A DNA stretch of 64,000 nt from Cyanoderma ruficeps. Taxonomy: Eukaryota > Chordata > Aves > Passeriformes > Timaliidae. Positions 12,651-23,601 of the stretch are shown here, one piece after another. The notes beneath the pieces were generated by a model. It saw only the letters and a list, made by a program, of their open reading frames with translations. It did no database searches and had not been told where the DNA came from. The translations under genes and the position numbers were made by a program. How positions within the stretch are numbered: the stretch's first letter is position 1; every line of letters starts with the position of its first letter. Location of the stretch: NCBI GenBank assembly GCA_008694505.1, contig VZDJ01007755.1:1193409-1257408 (forward strand). Reading direction: 5' to 3'.

Positions 12651-13695
12651 AAATGTTACATAATCAAAAGCATTTCCAGGCCTTAATAATTCTTGCTAAG
12701 TGTGTTAAACTGTAAACAAGAAATCAAAGTAAATACCCACTTTTTGCACGTTATAAAGGCAACTTAGCTCACTCCTCCAAGGCCCTATAGCCAGAGGCAT
12801 GTTGGAGCCAGTGTTATGCTTGGCTCTTTCCATAAAAATGTAGGTTTAGAATAAGGCACAAAGTTCAGGGACATGGAACACACTTGTTTACACTTGTCTG
12901 GTTCTGAAGTGTGCTGCTCTCTGGTAAACTTTGTATTTTATTTTACAGTTGAAATGACTGGGTTGCAATTATTAATAAAAATTCAGAAAGACTTAATTTA
13001 AAAAAGTTGCAGACTGTGTCCACAGATGAAAGTGGAGAGAACACACTTTAAAAAGGATCCTTTAAGAGGAATAAGGAAAATATAGTACTGTGTTTGATTG
13101 AATCTAGTTTGAGTCAATCTAGTTTTGTTGTGGTGGATCTTGCTTTTGTCCATGCTTTTGGAATCCTGGAATTCTGGGCTTTCTTACATTGCTGTAGAAT
13201 ATGAACAAGTTATTTGTCAAGTGAGGATCCATTTATGCTAGGTATGTTCTCTGTCATCTCACTTTGTTGTCTCTTAGAGCTGAGTTATGATGACAGGTTT
13301 CAGATGAACAACCACACAATACTTCTTCCTCCATGCCACTTTTCTGTGGGACAGGAGTTGTCTCCCAGGCAGGGTGTCCACTGGAGTTTTTGGTCCTCCT
13401 TAGGTTTCATCTTCTCAAGACTCAAACCAAGAAGAGAGCAGAGCTAGGCTGTTGGGCTGATAAGTAGTAGAGCTCATGGCAGAGCTCCACAAATGTAGGT
13501 GAAGAGCTGGTTTGCACATTGGAGCTGCTGTCACAGTTACCAGCTGCCTTGCTGAGAAACAGTCCATGTATTTGAGTACTGCGTCTTATTCTGGGAAAAA
13601 AGATAACGTTTCATCCCCAAATACTACTCTATTTTACATAAAATGGACAGGTAAAATTCCTAACTTGTTGTTTTCTTTTCATGACTTCCTTCCAG

Positions 13696-13855
13696 GTATC
13701 ACTGCCCAGTGCCTAAAATTTTCTATGTCCAGTTAACTGTTGGCAACAGTGAGTTTTTTGGTGAAGGAAAGACTCGTCAAGCTGCTAGACATAATGCTGC
13801 AATGAAGGCCCTTCAAGCTCTTCAGAATGAGCCTATTCCAGAAAAATTACCTCAG
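13696..13855 (+). CDS. STAU2: STAU2 coding exon, C-terminal two thirds of dsRBD2
   Basis: Staufen2 binds structured RNA and assembles transport granules, best known for dendritic mRNA localisation in neurons. This 160-nt exon follows a pyrimidine-rich acceptor (…cttccttccag at 13695). Its first base completes a codon split with the upstream exon, followed by 53 codons starting YHCPVPKIFYVQLTVG. It carries the beta strands of dsRBD2, the GEGKTRQAARHNAA loop/helix-2 region (residues 23-35) and the tail ALQNEPIPEKLPQ. Helix 2 lacks the classic KKxAK lysine set, in keeping with dsRBD2 being a weaker RNA binder. The exon ends on a codon boundary at CAG, with donor gtctgt. That is a poor match to gtragt, and a T14 run begins 18 nt into the intron. 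Residues match vertebrate STAU2 almost throughout. Confidence 0.96.
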
Positions 13856-16800
13856 GTCTGTGCTTCAGGAAACTTTTTTTTTTTTTTAAAAAACCCTTTC
13901 TTTTTCACTGCTATGTCTTTAAGTGGCATATGTTGCTGCTTAAAAATTAAAATATTGTTTCATATTTTAAAAAATATTGAACAGAAAAAATATTCTCAGA
14001 ATAATCTTTCTAAATTGAAAGCAAAAATATAATAACATTTCCCAGTCAAAGAAGCCAAGTACTTGCAAGACCTCTGGGAGCAGCTGAATGTCCCCCAGGG
14101 GGATACTGTAGGTTCTCAGTAGCAGGTGTGTTTTGGTAGGAGACTAAATTGAAACCTCAGTCAAGTAAATGTCTGTGGCTTGGTTATGCTGAGGTTGAGA
14201 GGCACTGGTTGCAGGTTAGTCATGAAAAACACCTCTGTCACTTCATGTGTTAGACCTGTAGGACCCTGGAGGGGGCTGGAGATAACATTTTGCTGAGATC
14301 ATGATGGAGGGAGTACCAAGTGTTGTGCTGTGTAGAGCTGAGTGTAGCTCTCCAGAGAACTGGAGACTGAAATAGAGTTTAAAGGCTTCATGGTGCCGAG
14401 GTCCCAGCTCCTCCCTGCTGCTGCCCATGGGAAGTGCACACAGGGCACCATTCAGTGGTGGGGTATGCTCTCCCCTTGGGACAATGGTCCATCTTAGTAA
14501 AACTGTATTTCCTTCGGCAAAACTGACTGGCTTAGTTATTTGTGGAAGGTGATTGATTCATCAAACATTGGGCATGGATCAGATCCAGTACACATCATAC
14601 TCTGGCTGGCCTCAATTATGAGTTGAGCTTTCTTCCCCAGTCACTGAAAGTGTGTTCCTTGGGGAGCAAGGACAGACCTGCTGGTACCCGTCTGGTAATC
14701 CCATTAGTAACTCAGTGAACTTAACTGGAATGGGATCCATGGAATATAGCACAGTAGTTACTTATGTAGGTCTATCTTTTTGCCTTCATGGCCCTCCTTA
14801 ATGCAGCCTTCTGTACATTCTTCTTCCATTTCCAGCTATCCTTTCTTTCTTTTATTAGAAAAAACTTAATTAAAGATAAAATCTTTTATCCATATTAAAC
14901 CACCGAAAAGGAGCATTGCCATCTTAATACCTAATTGCACAAATGTGTAGAAGAGCATAAGGTGAGCAGAAGCAAGAAACCAACAAGGCAGGGCTGCTGG
15001 TGAATGTGCTTTCACAAAGAACTATTGTGTGTCTGCCAAAGCACCTCTGCTGTCTCACAGATCAGAGGCTAAGAAAGGCCTTACAATTAAGGTGTCAGTT
15101 GTGGGAATGAGGATCAAATTTAAATCCAGATTGCCTGAGACACTCCTGAACATATTTTATCTGCCTAAAACTTGAAACTTTATTGCTCAGTACTAAGGTC
15201 TAAGCCTTGATCCTCCCTTTTCTCCACTCACTGTTAGGTTCTCTACTGTGTTTGGTGAAAAAATATGCAGGGAGTTAAATTGTAAGGGCAGAAGGGATGA
15301 TGAGAGATTTTTCTGGACAGATGTGCTTGTATTAATCATGAAAATCTAAACTGTAGTTTCTAGTTAGGCTATACATATCTGGTTAAACTAGAGTACAGCT
15401 AGAAAACCTAAACATTCTTGACTTGAAGGCTTGCTGACAGTCCAGTGGGCATTATATTGTTTTTTGTAAATTATGCCAGTGTTTGGTTATTCTCCATTTC
15501 AAAGATAATTTGTGAGGTATTTCTTTTAGAATTCACTTGGCTTCATTTTCTATTTAATTGCTATTTTCTTATGTTTACTAAATGTGCCCAACAGATATCA
15601 AAAATCTCTTCCACAGGTACATTTACAGATTATTTTTAAGTGTTTTTGAATGTTTTTATAGAACTGATTTTTTTTTTCGTAGTGTATCAGTGCAAAGTTT
15701 TTTTTCTAATCAGTAGTTCATTCTTTGGGTTTTTTGTTTGTTTGGTTTTGGGTTTTTTTTTTACCAGCTTTTTAGATTATCGGCATCCTGTATAAAGCAC
15801 AAACTTAATTGAATACAATACCAAGTAATATTCTCACTAAGTTTTTTTTACAGAATAGTACTATCCCATTCTTTATATCCCCAGATTTTTTTTTACTTTT
15901 AAATATTGTCCTTTTAACTCTGCTGATCTTTCTCAGTGAACCTAATCAATGCTTTGCCTGTCCTGTAAGTAATGATCTACATTCTTGATTTTAGTGGTAC
16001 TTTACATTTCATTATATGAAATGAGCTAGAGGTCCTACATAATTTCATTGTAACTACCCTTGTTATTGTTTTGCACAGCACCCTTTTTTTTCTGGAGGTT
16101 CTATAAACTTTATAATGTTTTTGTTTTGTATTTAGCTCCAGATCAATGTCAGGCATGTAAATGGCTTTTTTCAGAATCAAAATTTTGCAACAATTTCACG
16201 AGACAAGAGGTGTTCCATGTCTGCTTGCTGTAGCTGAGTGCTAGATTTTTGGCCCTGTGTTATCTTAAAGAGTAATATATTAAGAGTTAAAAAAAGGTTG
16301 ACAAAAGATTGATCAATTTAATTTTAATGTGAAGAACCTAATTCTTTTTTAATGTTGTTTTAGAACTGTGGTATCTGGATTTTGTAGCTATGCTGGTGGC
16401 TGAAGATTTAGATCAGGCTTTGTTATGTAAGATGGGAGCTCTGCAGGAATCCACCTAATTCAGCCCAAGTATCTTTGATGTTTACCTCCACTAATAAAAA
16501 ATTAGGAGCCTGGCCAAGGTTACATGGTTGTTGAGAGATCCCAGTTTGAAGTATTTCAGAGCTTTGCAGTTCGAAAGTAGCTGGAAGTGAAGCCTCTGAG
16601 AACTAAGGAAATGTGGCCTGGGGGACAAACACCAAAGGCAGTAGTTGCAAGAGGCAAAACTCTGACTGATCCTGGTGCTGATGGTTGTGTGAGAAAATTT
16701 AGATTTACCTGAAGAGTAAAACAAAGCTGACTTTTAGGCAGAATGTTTCATGTGCCTTTTTTTTATTATTATTTCTTTGCCTCTCTGTTTGTTATGTTCC

Positions 16801-17406
16801 TATGGATAAATAAATAATGTTCTGTGTTGAGCAAGCTGTTCTCTGTCACTACCTTTTCACGCTGGTCATAACTCCCAGAGGGAAGTTGATGGAGGGGCCA
16901 TTAACCAGCTGGCCCTGCTGAGGACACCTGTAACCTGGTGACCCAGTCAGAATGTGGGGGTGATTGACTGAATTTCTTCTGAGAGAAGTGCAGTCTTCTA
17001 TACTTTCCAAGAAGTACAGATTTCTTCCTTGCTAAGAAGGGGTACCCACAGAGAGCCTGACAGACAGGTCAAAGGACCTGTTTGATCCTCATGTTTGACA
17101 CAAGTGTGTACTCAGACAATTGTTATCCATGTCATTAATAAGACTAATATCCATAGACATTATTTTGGTGTTTATAATTAATTTATAAATTAATGTGTAT
17201 CTGTTCCTTTGTTATGAAGCGTAAGCACAATATATATGGCTTCAGTCAGCAGATGTCTGATAGTCGAGTGCTGACACGGCTGTACAAATGCTGATTTACA
17301 GCCTGACAGGAGACTCCAAAATCTTTGAGAAATTGGGGGGAGAAGGATATTATATTTTGTTGATCTTCTAAGAATTGTAGTATGATTATGTATGCATCAT
17401 TTTCAG
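13856..17406 (+). other. STAU2: STAU2 intron between dsRBD2 and dsRBD3 exons
   Basis: A 3.55 kb AT-rich intron from the gtctgt donor to a …cattttcag acceptor. It opens with the T14/A6 run at 13874-13893 and has several T-rich patches near 15665-15770. A MIR-like fragment may lie near 16499-16560. No exon or RNA gene is recognised. Confidence 0.85.
16499..16560 (-). repeat. MIR-like SINE core fragment (tentative)
   Basis: 'ttaggagcctggccaaggtt' followed by 'acatggttgttgagagatcc' resembles the reverse complement of the MIR SINE core, where a 'cttgcccaaggtcacacagc' type stretch is typical. The match is short and diverged and was made by eye. Confidence 0.3.
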
Positions 17407-17514
17407 AATGGAGAAACAGGAAAAGAATCAGAAGAAGATAAAGATGCAAACAAATCTGAGATCAGCGTAGTGTTTGAAATTGCTTTGAAGCGCAATATAC
17501 CTGTCACTTTCGAG
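17407..17514 (+). CDS. STAU2: STAU2 coding exon, acidic linker and start of dsRBD3
   Basis: A 108-nt exon (36 codons, phase 0 at both ends) lies between the acceptor ttttcag and the donor gtatgt. It opens with an acidic, hydrophilic linker (NGETGKESEEDKDANK) that separates dsRBD2 from dsRBD3. It then gives helix 1 of dsRBD3 (SEISVVFEIALKRNIPVTFE). In Staufen proteins dsRBD3 is the principal RNA-binding domain, and helix 1 supplies contacts to the RNA minor groove. The exon reads in frame from the preceding CAG codon and into GTG of the next exon. Skipping it would keep the frame but destroy dsRBD3. Compared with mammalian STAU2 there are only conservative substitutions, mostly in the linker. 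Confidence 0.97.
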
Positions 17515-20320
17515 GTATGTGTTACATTTTTATCTGTGTTACATACTTATCTCACTAAGAAAGTATTAAAAGAGGTATCAATAAAACTCAACACAGATAA
17601 TATTCATATAGAAAAAATATGAATTTCATATTCATGGAAATCATAAAAAAAAGTCAGTGTATCAGAGTTTAAGACAATGACTTTACTTATAAAATAGATG
17701 CTCTTTCAGAACTTTTAGACATCTTATATTTGGTTGCAAACACTTGGATGGCAGAAAGACAGTTAAGCCATCTTCTGTACAGAGCTGTGGGATTAGAATC
17801 TGTAGCCATACTCATTCTCATTTGAAATAATCTTCCAAAGAGTTAACCAAAGTTTTTGCTGTAACTGTTGGCATTCATACACTAGAAAAGTTCCAGTTGA
17901 AACATTTCACCTTCAGTGTGCTGTTTTCAGAAAGTCATGAGTATCTTCCACTCTGATTCTGTTTCACTTATCTATTTCTACTTAAGCTTTCACAAGTTTT
18001 TTTGTTTGTTTCATATGATTTTATCTATGAACCCACTTCTGACACCTTTGTTTACCTGAAGTAATAAAGAGCATTTGGAATAGCTCCAGTGCTATCAATG
18101 AAGTAACTATGGGAGAATGAGTGATACTAACAGGAATTATTTTCCGATGAGAAAGTTCTTACAAAACCTTGTTGTAAAAATCTTAACACCATTGTGGTAG
18201 GAAGCACCGGATTTCCAAACTTTTTTTTTTAATGCAGAAAGTGCTAATGTAAGTGGCTTTTATTTTTCTGCACTTTGTTTTACAATTAAACTGAGTTTGC
18301 ATGAAAGACATAGATAGTGCTTATACTAGTGATGGTTATTTTCTCCAGAGCTTTTTCCTTTTAAAGTACGGGCATGTATTTGCATGTGAAAAGAATCAAA
18401 ACCCCTAAGCTGTGGCATGCCTTACAGTGTGCTGTATGCAGTTTACTGACATGTTTGGCCCGTGCCCTTGAATTGGCCAACATCAAATAAGCCATTTGGA
18501 CCTTCTTAGAAATCTGAGAAATCTCTCAGAAGATAGGTAAGAAAGACAAAGGATATTGTTCATGACTAAGCAGTTCCTCAGTGTGGCAAAGGCATATATG
18601 CTTCATTTATGTGGTCTATGTGATATGGGCTAGTTAGAACATTCAGAGGATGTAAAATCTAGAGGATAAAACTGGGGTGTCTGGTGCTGTTGGTGTATCA
18701 GTTCACCACTACATGCCAATCACCTAACTCTTAGCTAAGAGCAGACGCAATGGAATCACATGCTTGTGTTTCAAAAAGGGAGCTCATCATTAATGTCTCA
18801 GTTTTCAAACATTGTTTTCTACCTCAAACATTTTAAAATATTTGGAATAGTTCCATACCAATCGATGCACTAAATTGTAAGGACATGTATGGTCACTGGT
18901 CACAGAGGAGATTGGAAGTTGTAACGAAAAGAGGGGTAGTGCTTTGAATGTCCTCTTCACGTCTGTTTCAGCTTATTAAAGGGAGAGCATTTGGTAAGGA
19001 GAGGGTGAAGGCAGAGATACTTTGTAGGGGAAAATCTAATGTGTCACTTGCCAAAGAATGTTAGCAACACTGAAAAAAGACAGTTTCTTGCTCCCCTGAC
19101 AGATTTTGTGTTATTTCCTGCCTTTAAATCTGAGTATTGGTGACATTCTCAAATAGAATTTTGATTGAACTTGGTTCTGGCTTACTTTTCAATAAAACTG
19201 CTAAGCAATTATGGATAATCCCCAGGATCTGATGTTTCTAATAGGATTTTATTTACTAATGGTCTTGTGTTATTCCAGGCAGGCATCAAAGCTTTTTCTA
19301 GCTTTTATTTTGTGTGTGGTAGCTATAAAATGATCTGCCTTTTCTTCATCTGACAAAGCTTTAGCCAATGTTCCAACAGTGCTGAGTTATGCAACAAAGC
19401 AATGATCATAAAATATATATAAAGTTCTATGTAAACATGTCCTCAGAATTGCACGAGGGGTGAACAGTCCTGTGTTATGTAATATGGCTAGTTTTAATTG
19501 TCTAGGAATTTTAAGATGAGTTTAAAAACTTTCTATCTATTAAGTTGTTAAATAAAAACATTCAATTGTAACAAAGAACAAGCTTTACTCCATGCTTGTC
19601 ACTATTGCATTCTTAGCTAACTTTGATTCTTCAACTTTTAAGTCAAAATGCAGCTGCTGCAAGGCATTTGTGGGGGTCCCAGTGAACAGTTTTTAAGGAT
19701 GACTACAAAAGGGTTTGCTGTAGGAATTGTTAGAGTAGCTGTAGAATGGTCATTTCACCTCTTATTCCTGCCTTGACAGTAGGCTAAAATCTTGCTTTTT
19801 GCTTCTTTTTCAATATATATGTTTTTTATTCCTTATTTGTCAGTAAGGAATAGATAAGCCTGGAGGACATAACTGAGGTCAAACAACTTCAGATATCGGA
19901 ACACATTGGGGTGTTTCAGATTGTCATTTTATTTCCAGTATTTTTCCTTGGATTGCAGTGTTATTTCTTTAGAATAGCAAATATAATAATGTTTTTTTTC
20001 ATTCTCAGTATCAGGAAAGGCATAGACTGCCTGAAAAGGCAAATTTTCTGCCCCTCCATCCCTGTCCAGTGTTCTGGAGGAAAGTGTTTTTATGTCCTTG
20101 TCTTATCACAGTAAGAGAGATTCTGAATTTTGATCCAGGAACAGGCCAAATTGCAGACTTTGGGAGAGTAGTTCTCAGCAAGAAGTTTCACACCTATCTG
20201 GCTTCTGCTGTCCTGGGGATTGAGGCTTGGGATGACTGACTACTAAGTAACTCTAAATTGGGTTTTGCAGAATGATCATTTTTCTCACTACAGTTTTACA
20301 CTTTGACATTCAGACTCTTC

Positions 20321-20346
20321 CTTTTTTTTTCTTTTTTTTTTTTNTA
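20321..20346. other. Poly-T tract with an undetermined base (N)
   Basis: A long T tract interrupted by a C carries one N at position 20344. This is the only ambiguous base I saw in the window. Homopolymer assembly uncertainty is the likely cause, and the tract length should not be trusted. Confidence 0.9.
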
Positions 20347-21258
20347 CTTTATTTTTGTAACTGGGAAAATATGGTGTATCTGCCTGCACAAGTACCTGGA
20401 AATACATTGATATTTTAAAATCTTATAAGTAATCATGTGTTCATAGATGTAGGTAACATGGGTTTTTTGATCTGATTTTTGTCTCCTCTAGTTTTGGGGG
20501 TTTTTTTAATGTATGTTTAATCTTTTCTCAGTCTTTTGAATTTTCTACCTGGCATCTCATTAATAATTAAACCAGTGTTGCTCTTTCACTGTAATCATAC
20601 TTCTGTTTTTCATTTGTCAGCATGATTCATTAAGTTGAGCCAAATTCATTCTGGATGTAACTTGACCTTAGATGTGTTTTGGCCCCATGTGTTTTCTCTT
20701 GCTGTAATTATTCTTTAAATCCATGGAACAGAAAAAGAAAAGTGTATTGAACTGTCACCCTTAATCAAATTCTCAGCTTTAAATTAGACATGATTAGGTC
20801 CACAGGTTGTATCTTTCAACTGAGGAAATAGTTTAATGTCCTAATGTGTATGTTCTTAGATAGCAAAGGCTGAATTTCTTTTTTAGAGTTTTGTCCCAAG
20901 GCTCATAGCACAACTGTTTGAAATCATATGGAGTAAAAAGATCTGAAATCTGGGGTTAACCAAAAATGTTGTTAGGTAAATATTTTTTTGCTTAATTACC
21001 AAATTTGGATATTTAGCTTGATCCAGACGCCAACTGAATCCTGTGGGGTTCATTCTATTGACAACACAGACTTTTTTCCATTTACACACTAACAAAGATA
21101 CAGTTTTTAATGTTTTCCAGTCAATTATTTACCCTGTGTCACATACTTAAAATTCAAAAGATGAAAAACACACCAGAATGCATTAGTTTTATATTAAGAA
21201 ATATGTTTTTGTGTATATGAAAATATAATCTGGTTTGGTATTAACATTCTTTCTCTCA

Positions 21259-21276
21259 TATATATATATGTATATA
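21259..21276. repeat. (TA)n microsatellite
   Basis: An imperfect TA dinucleotide run interrupted by one G, inside an AT-rich intron. Confidence 0.7.
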
Positions 21277-23388
21277 TTTGTGTGCATTTATATGAATATG
21301 AGAAAACTTATATAAACTAATATTTTAGGAACTCAGCAATTATATTTCTTAACCAAGTTATTTTTTCCTTTTTCATCTGGTCAGTATAGACATTCTTGTG
21401 TATTTTATTAGTATGTTATATTGCATGTAAAGACAAACACCTATATAATAGCATTAGCAGAACCACAGAAAGATTAAGGACCTTAGTGAGGTTAATTTAG
21501 CTATGTTTTACAGCAAGCATGTTGTAATACTTGGATAACAAAGTACAGGGATGATTTGAGACACTGTAAAATAGAGTGGGAAGTGCTGCAGTGCGATGAA
21601 GGTGCGCAGCATGGATGGGAAGGCCGACTGTGTCTGAGGGCAGGAGTTCCTGGCACTGGGCTCATCCCAGCTCTGGTGCAGGCAGTGCAGCATCCTGGGG
21701 CTCAGCGTGGCTCAGTGCATTGAAAGCACTGCTGCCTCCTCATGTCAAGCATTAGTGGGCAATGTTCAAGTGAGGCAGTGTTGAAAACACTTCTGAAATT
21801 AATACCTGGAATCTTAGAGTGGGAACAGTCCTGGACTGTTGTAACAGAAAAATCCCATTCTGGCATAGATGTCATCTTATTCTGGGAAAATGGGACAAAG
21901 TTGTCTGTTACTTTTAATTTTGTGTCTTTTTATTGATATATGCTGTGGTAATTGTATTTGCTGGGTGAAGTTGCCACAAAAGAGAACTTAAAAAAGAAAT
22001 ACAAGCCTAAGGAGACCTCATTACAGTGCAACAGCAAAACTAAATAATGCAAGGGACATGACCTTGATAAAAAGAACTTTAATACAAAACACGTTGTAAT
22101 AATGTTAAGATTGAAGTTTTGAGCACATTAAAACCACAGTTATTATACAAAGAAGGCCGTAGTACCTTTACCTCAGTTCCATTTCCCCTCCCTCCTCAAC
22201 CTAAAGAGACATAACTCTTCTTCAACAAATGGTTTGATATAATTCCATCGAATGAAAAAGAATTTATATTTATATTGATTTTGAAGATGGTATAAAGAGA
22301 TGCCTGTCAGGTACTCTAATGTCTCCTTATACATATTATATATAACAAAGATTAAATTAGGTAGCTGCTTCCGCCCATCAAACAAAATAACTGAACCTTT
22401 TCCCAAATGAGGTCTCTTAATTCCTGATAGACATTGTCCAGACCAGTAAATGGTGTGTGCATACATGAAGAGATGGCTATCCTAGCACTTGCAGTGCTGT
22501 GATTTGTGGGTGAATACATCCTAGCATCAGCCTTCTGGAAGGAGATATGTGTGTGTGTGTAAAAATGAAGGAAGGTACAGCATTCAGAACTTAATTTCTT
22601 TCCACATTACTATAACTTGCTGTAGTGAAGTACTTCAAATAGGTTTTCTTACTTTCATGCTAAATGTGTTTGAAAGGGAGTGACTAAATGAATTTTTTTC
22701 AGAAATGATTGGCTTTTGTGCGAGCTATGGTGGCTCTTCTGGTAATTCTTTTCAGTACTGTTGGGAGGGACAGCTGAGAGTCACAGAGGCAAGAATGTGT
22801 GCGCTTTTCAAATGCATGGGATATTGCTCTGGGCTGTGTATTCTGGCAAGGCAGGAGTTGAGAGCAGTTATCCTGCCTGCACCTATTGAGACTGAAGTTT
22901 GGGACTGTGAATATCCAATGGTTTAATGGTAATAGAAAAAATACTACAAACAGGTTGAGATAATGCCAAATTAATACAGTTTTGAATATGTTTCATATAA
23001 AGAAATAATCAAAGCCTGGTAGACCTTCATGGATTTCATTGTTTTAGTATGTGAAACACCTTGAAAAGAAAAAACCCATCAGCCTTGGTTTAAATATGCA
23101 TAATTGTGATATATTGTGTTATTCTGTAAATCTTTAAAAATGTAGGTCTACTCCTATTTTCTGTGAAATGCTGAATATGGTGGTTAGATTTGCTCTATCT
23201 AACTAGTCTTAATTTTCTGTCCTCACACCTTGTACTGTCATTAATATTTGTCCAAGTTCTATGAAAACCCGTCTAATGCCTTCAGTTAGCAGGAAAACTG
23301 GACTAGTAATAAGTTCATTGCAGAGATAACAAACTTTAAGTTATCTTCTTGTAGGGTGCTTTGACTCAGTATTACTTTCTCTTAAAAG

Positions 23389-23601
23389 GTGATTAAAGAA
23401 AGTGGACCTCCTCACATGAAGAGCTTTGTTACACGAGTTACAGTAGGAGAATTCACTGCAGAAGGAGAAGGCAACAGTAAGAAACTCTCAAAGAAACGTG
23501 CTGCAATGGCTGTCCTACAAGAACTTAAGAAACTTCCTCCTCTTCCTGTGATTGAAAAGCCAAAACTTTACTTTAAAAAGCGTCCAAAAACAATATTGAA
23601 G
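23389..23601 (+). CDS. STAU2: STAU2 coding exon, rest of dsRBD3 and nuclear-localisation linker
   Basis: A 213-nt exon (71 codons, phase 0 at both ends) with acceptor ttaaaag and donor gtatgt. Residues 1-47 finish dsRBD3: the strand [20 protein letters not shown], the loop FTAEGEGNS, and helix 2 with the canonical KKLSKKRAA lysine cluster (residues 31-39) that contacts the RNA phosphate backbone. Residues 48-71 form the proline- and lysine-rich linker ending [15 protein letters not shown]. It corresponds to the bipartite nuclear localisation signal described between dsRBD3 and dsRBD4 of STAU2. Both basic clusters are intact, so nucleocytoplasmic shuttling should be conserved. The short purine-ending acceptor with a modest pyrimidine tract is the weakest of the acceptors seen here. 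Confidence 0.97.

Larger units (their letters stand above)
1..13695 (+). other. STAU2: STAU2 intron upstream of the dsRBD2 exon (5' end outside window)
   Basis: AT-rich sequence with no exon I can recognise. The coding segments expected before residue Y of the next exon (dsRBD1 and the first strand of dsRBD2) were looked for and not seen, so this appears to be one long intron entered from outside the window. The recognisable contents are a CR1 tail at 583-780, two CR1 bodies at 5041-8880, a possible ancient repeat near 9940-10040 and a CR1-tailed composite at 11690-12650. The rest (780-5040, 8880-11690, 12650-13695) shows only short low-complexity runs, such as a T run near 2637-2651. Confidence 0.7.
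17515..23388 (+). other. STAU2: STAU2 intron within dsRBD3
   Basis: A 5.87 kb intron with donor gtatgt and acceptor tctcttaaaag. It is AT-rich with no clear mobile element. It contains a T-rich run with a single undetermined base (N at 20344), a TA-rich patch at 21259-21276 and a short GT run near 22549-22559. A GC-richer island around 21590-21740 contains no recognised gene. Confidence 0.85.

Noticed and set aside
13512..13695. Possible upstream extension of the dsRBD2 exon, or a separate exon ending at 'atggacag|gtaaaa' near 13650
   Set aside because: The donor-like gtaaaa is present, but the preceding reading frame does not resemble the STAU2 linker before dsRBD2. The strong acceptor at 13695 places the exon start after it.
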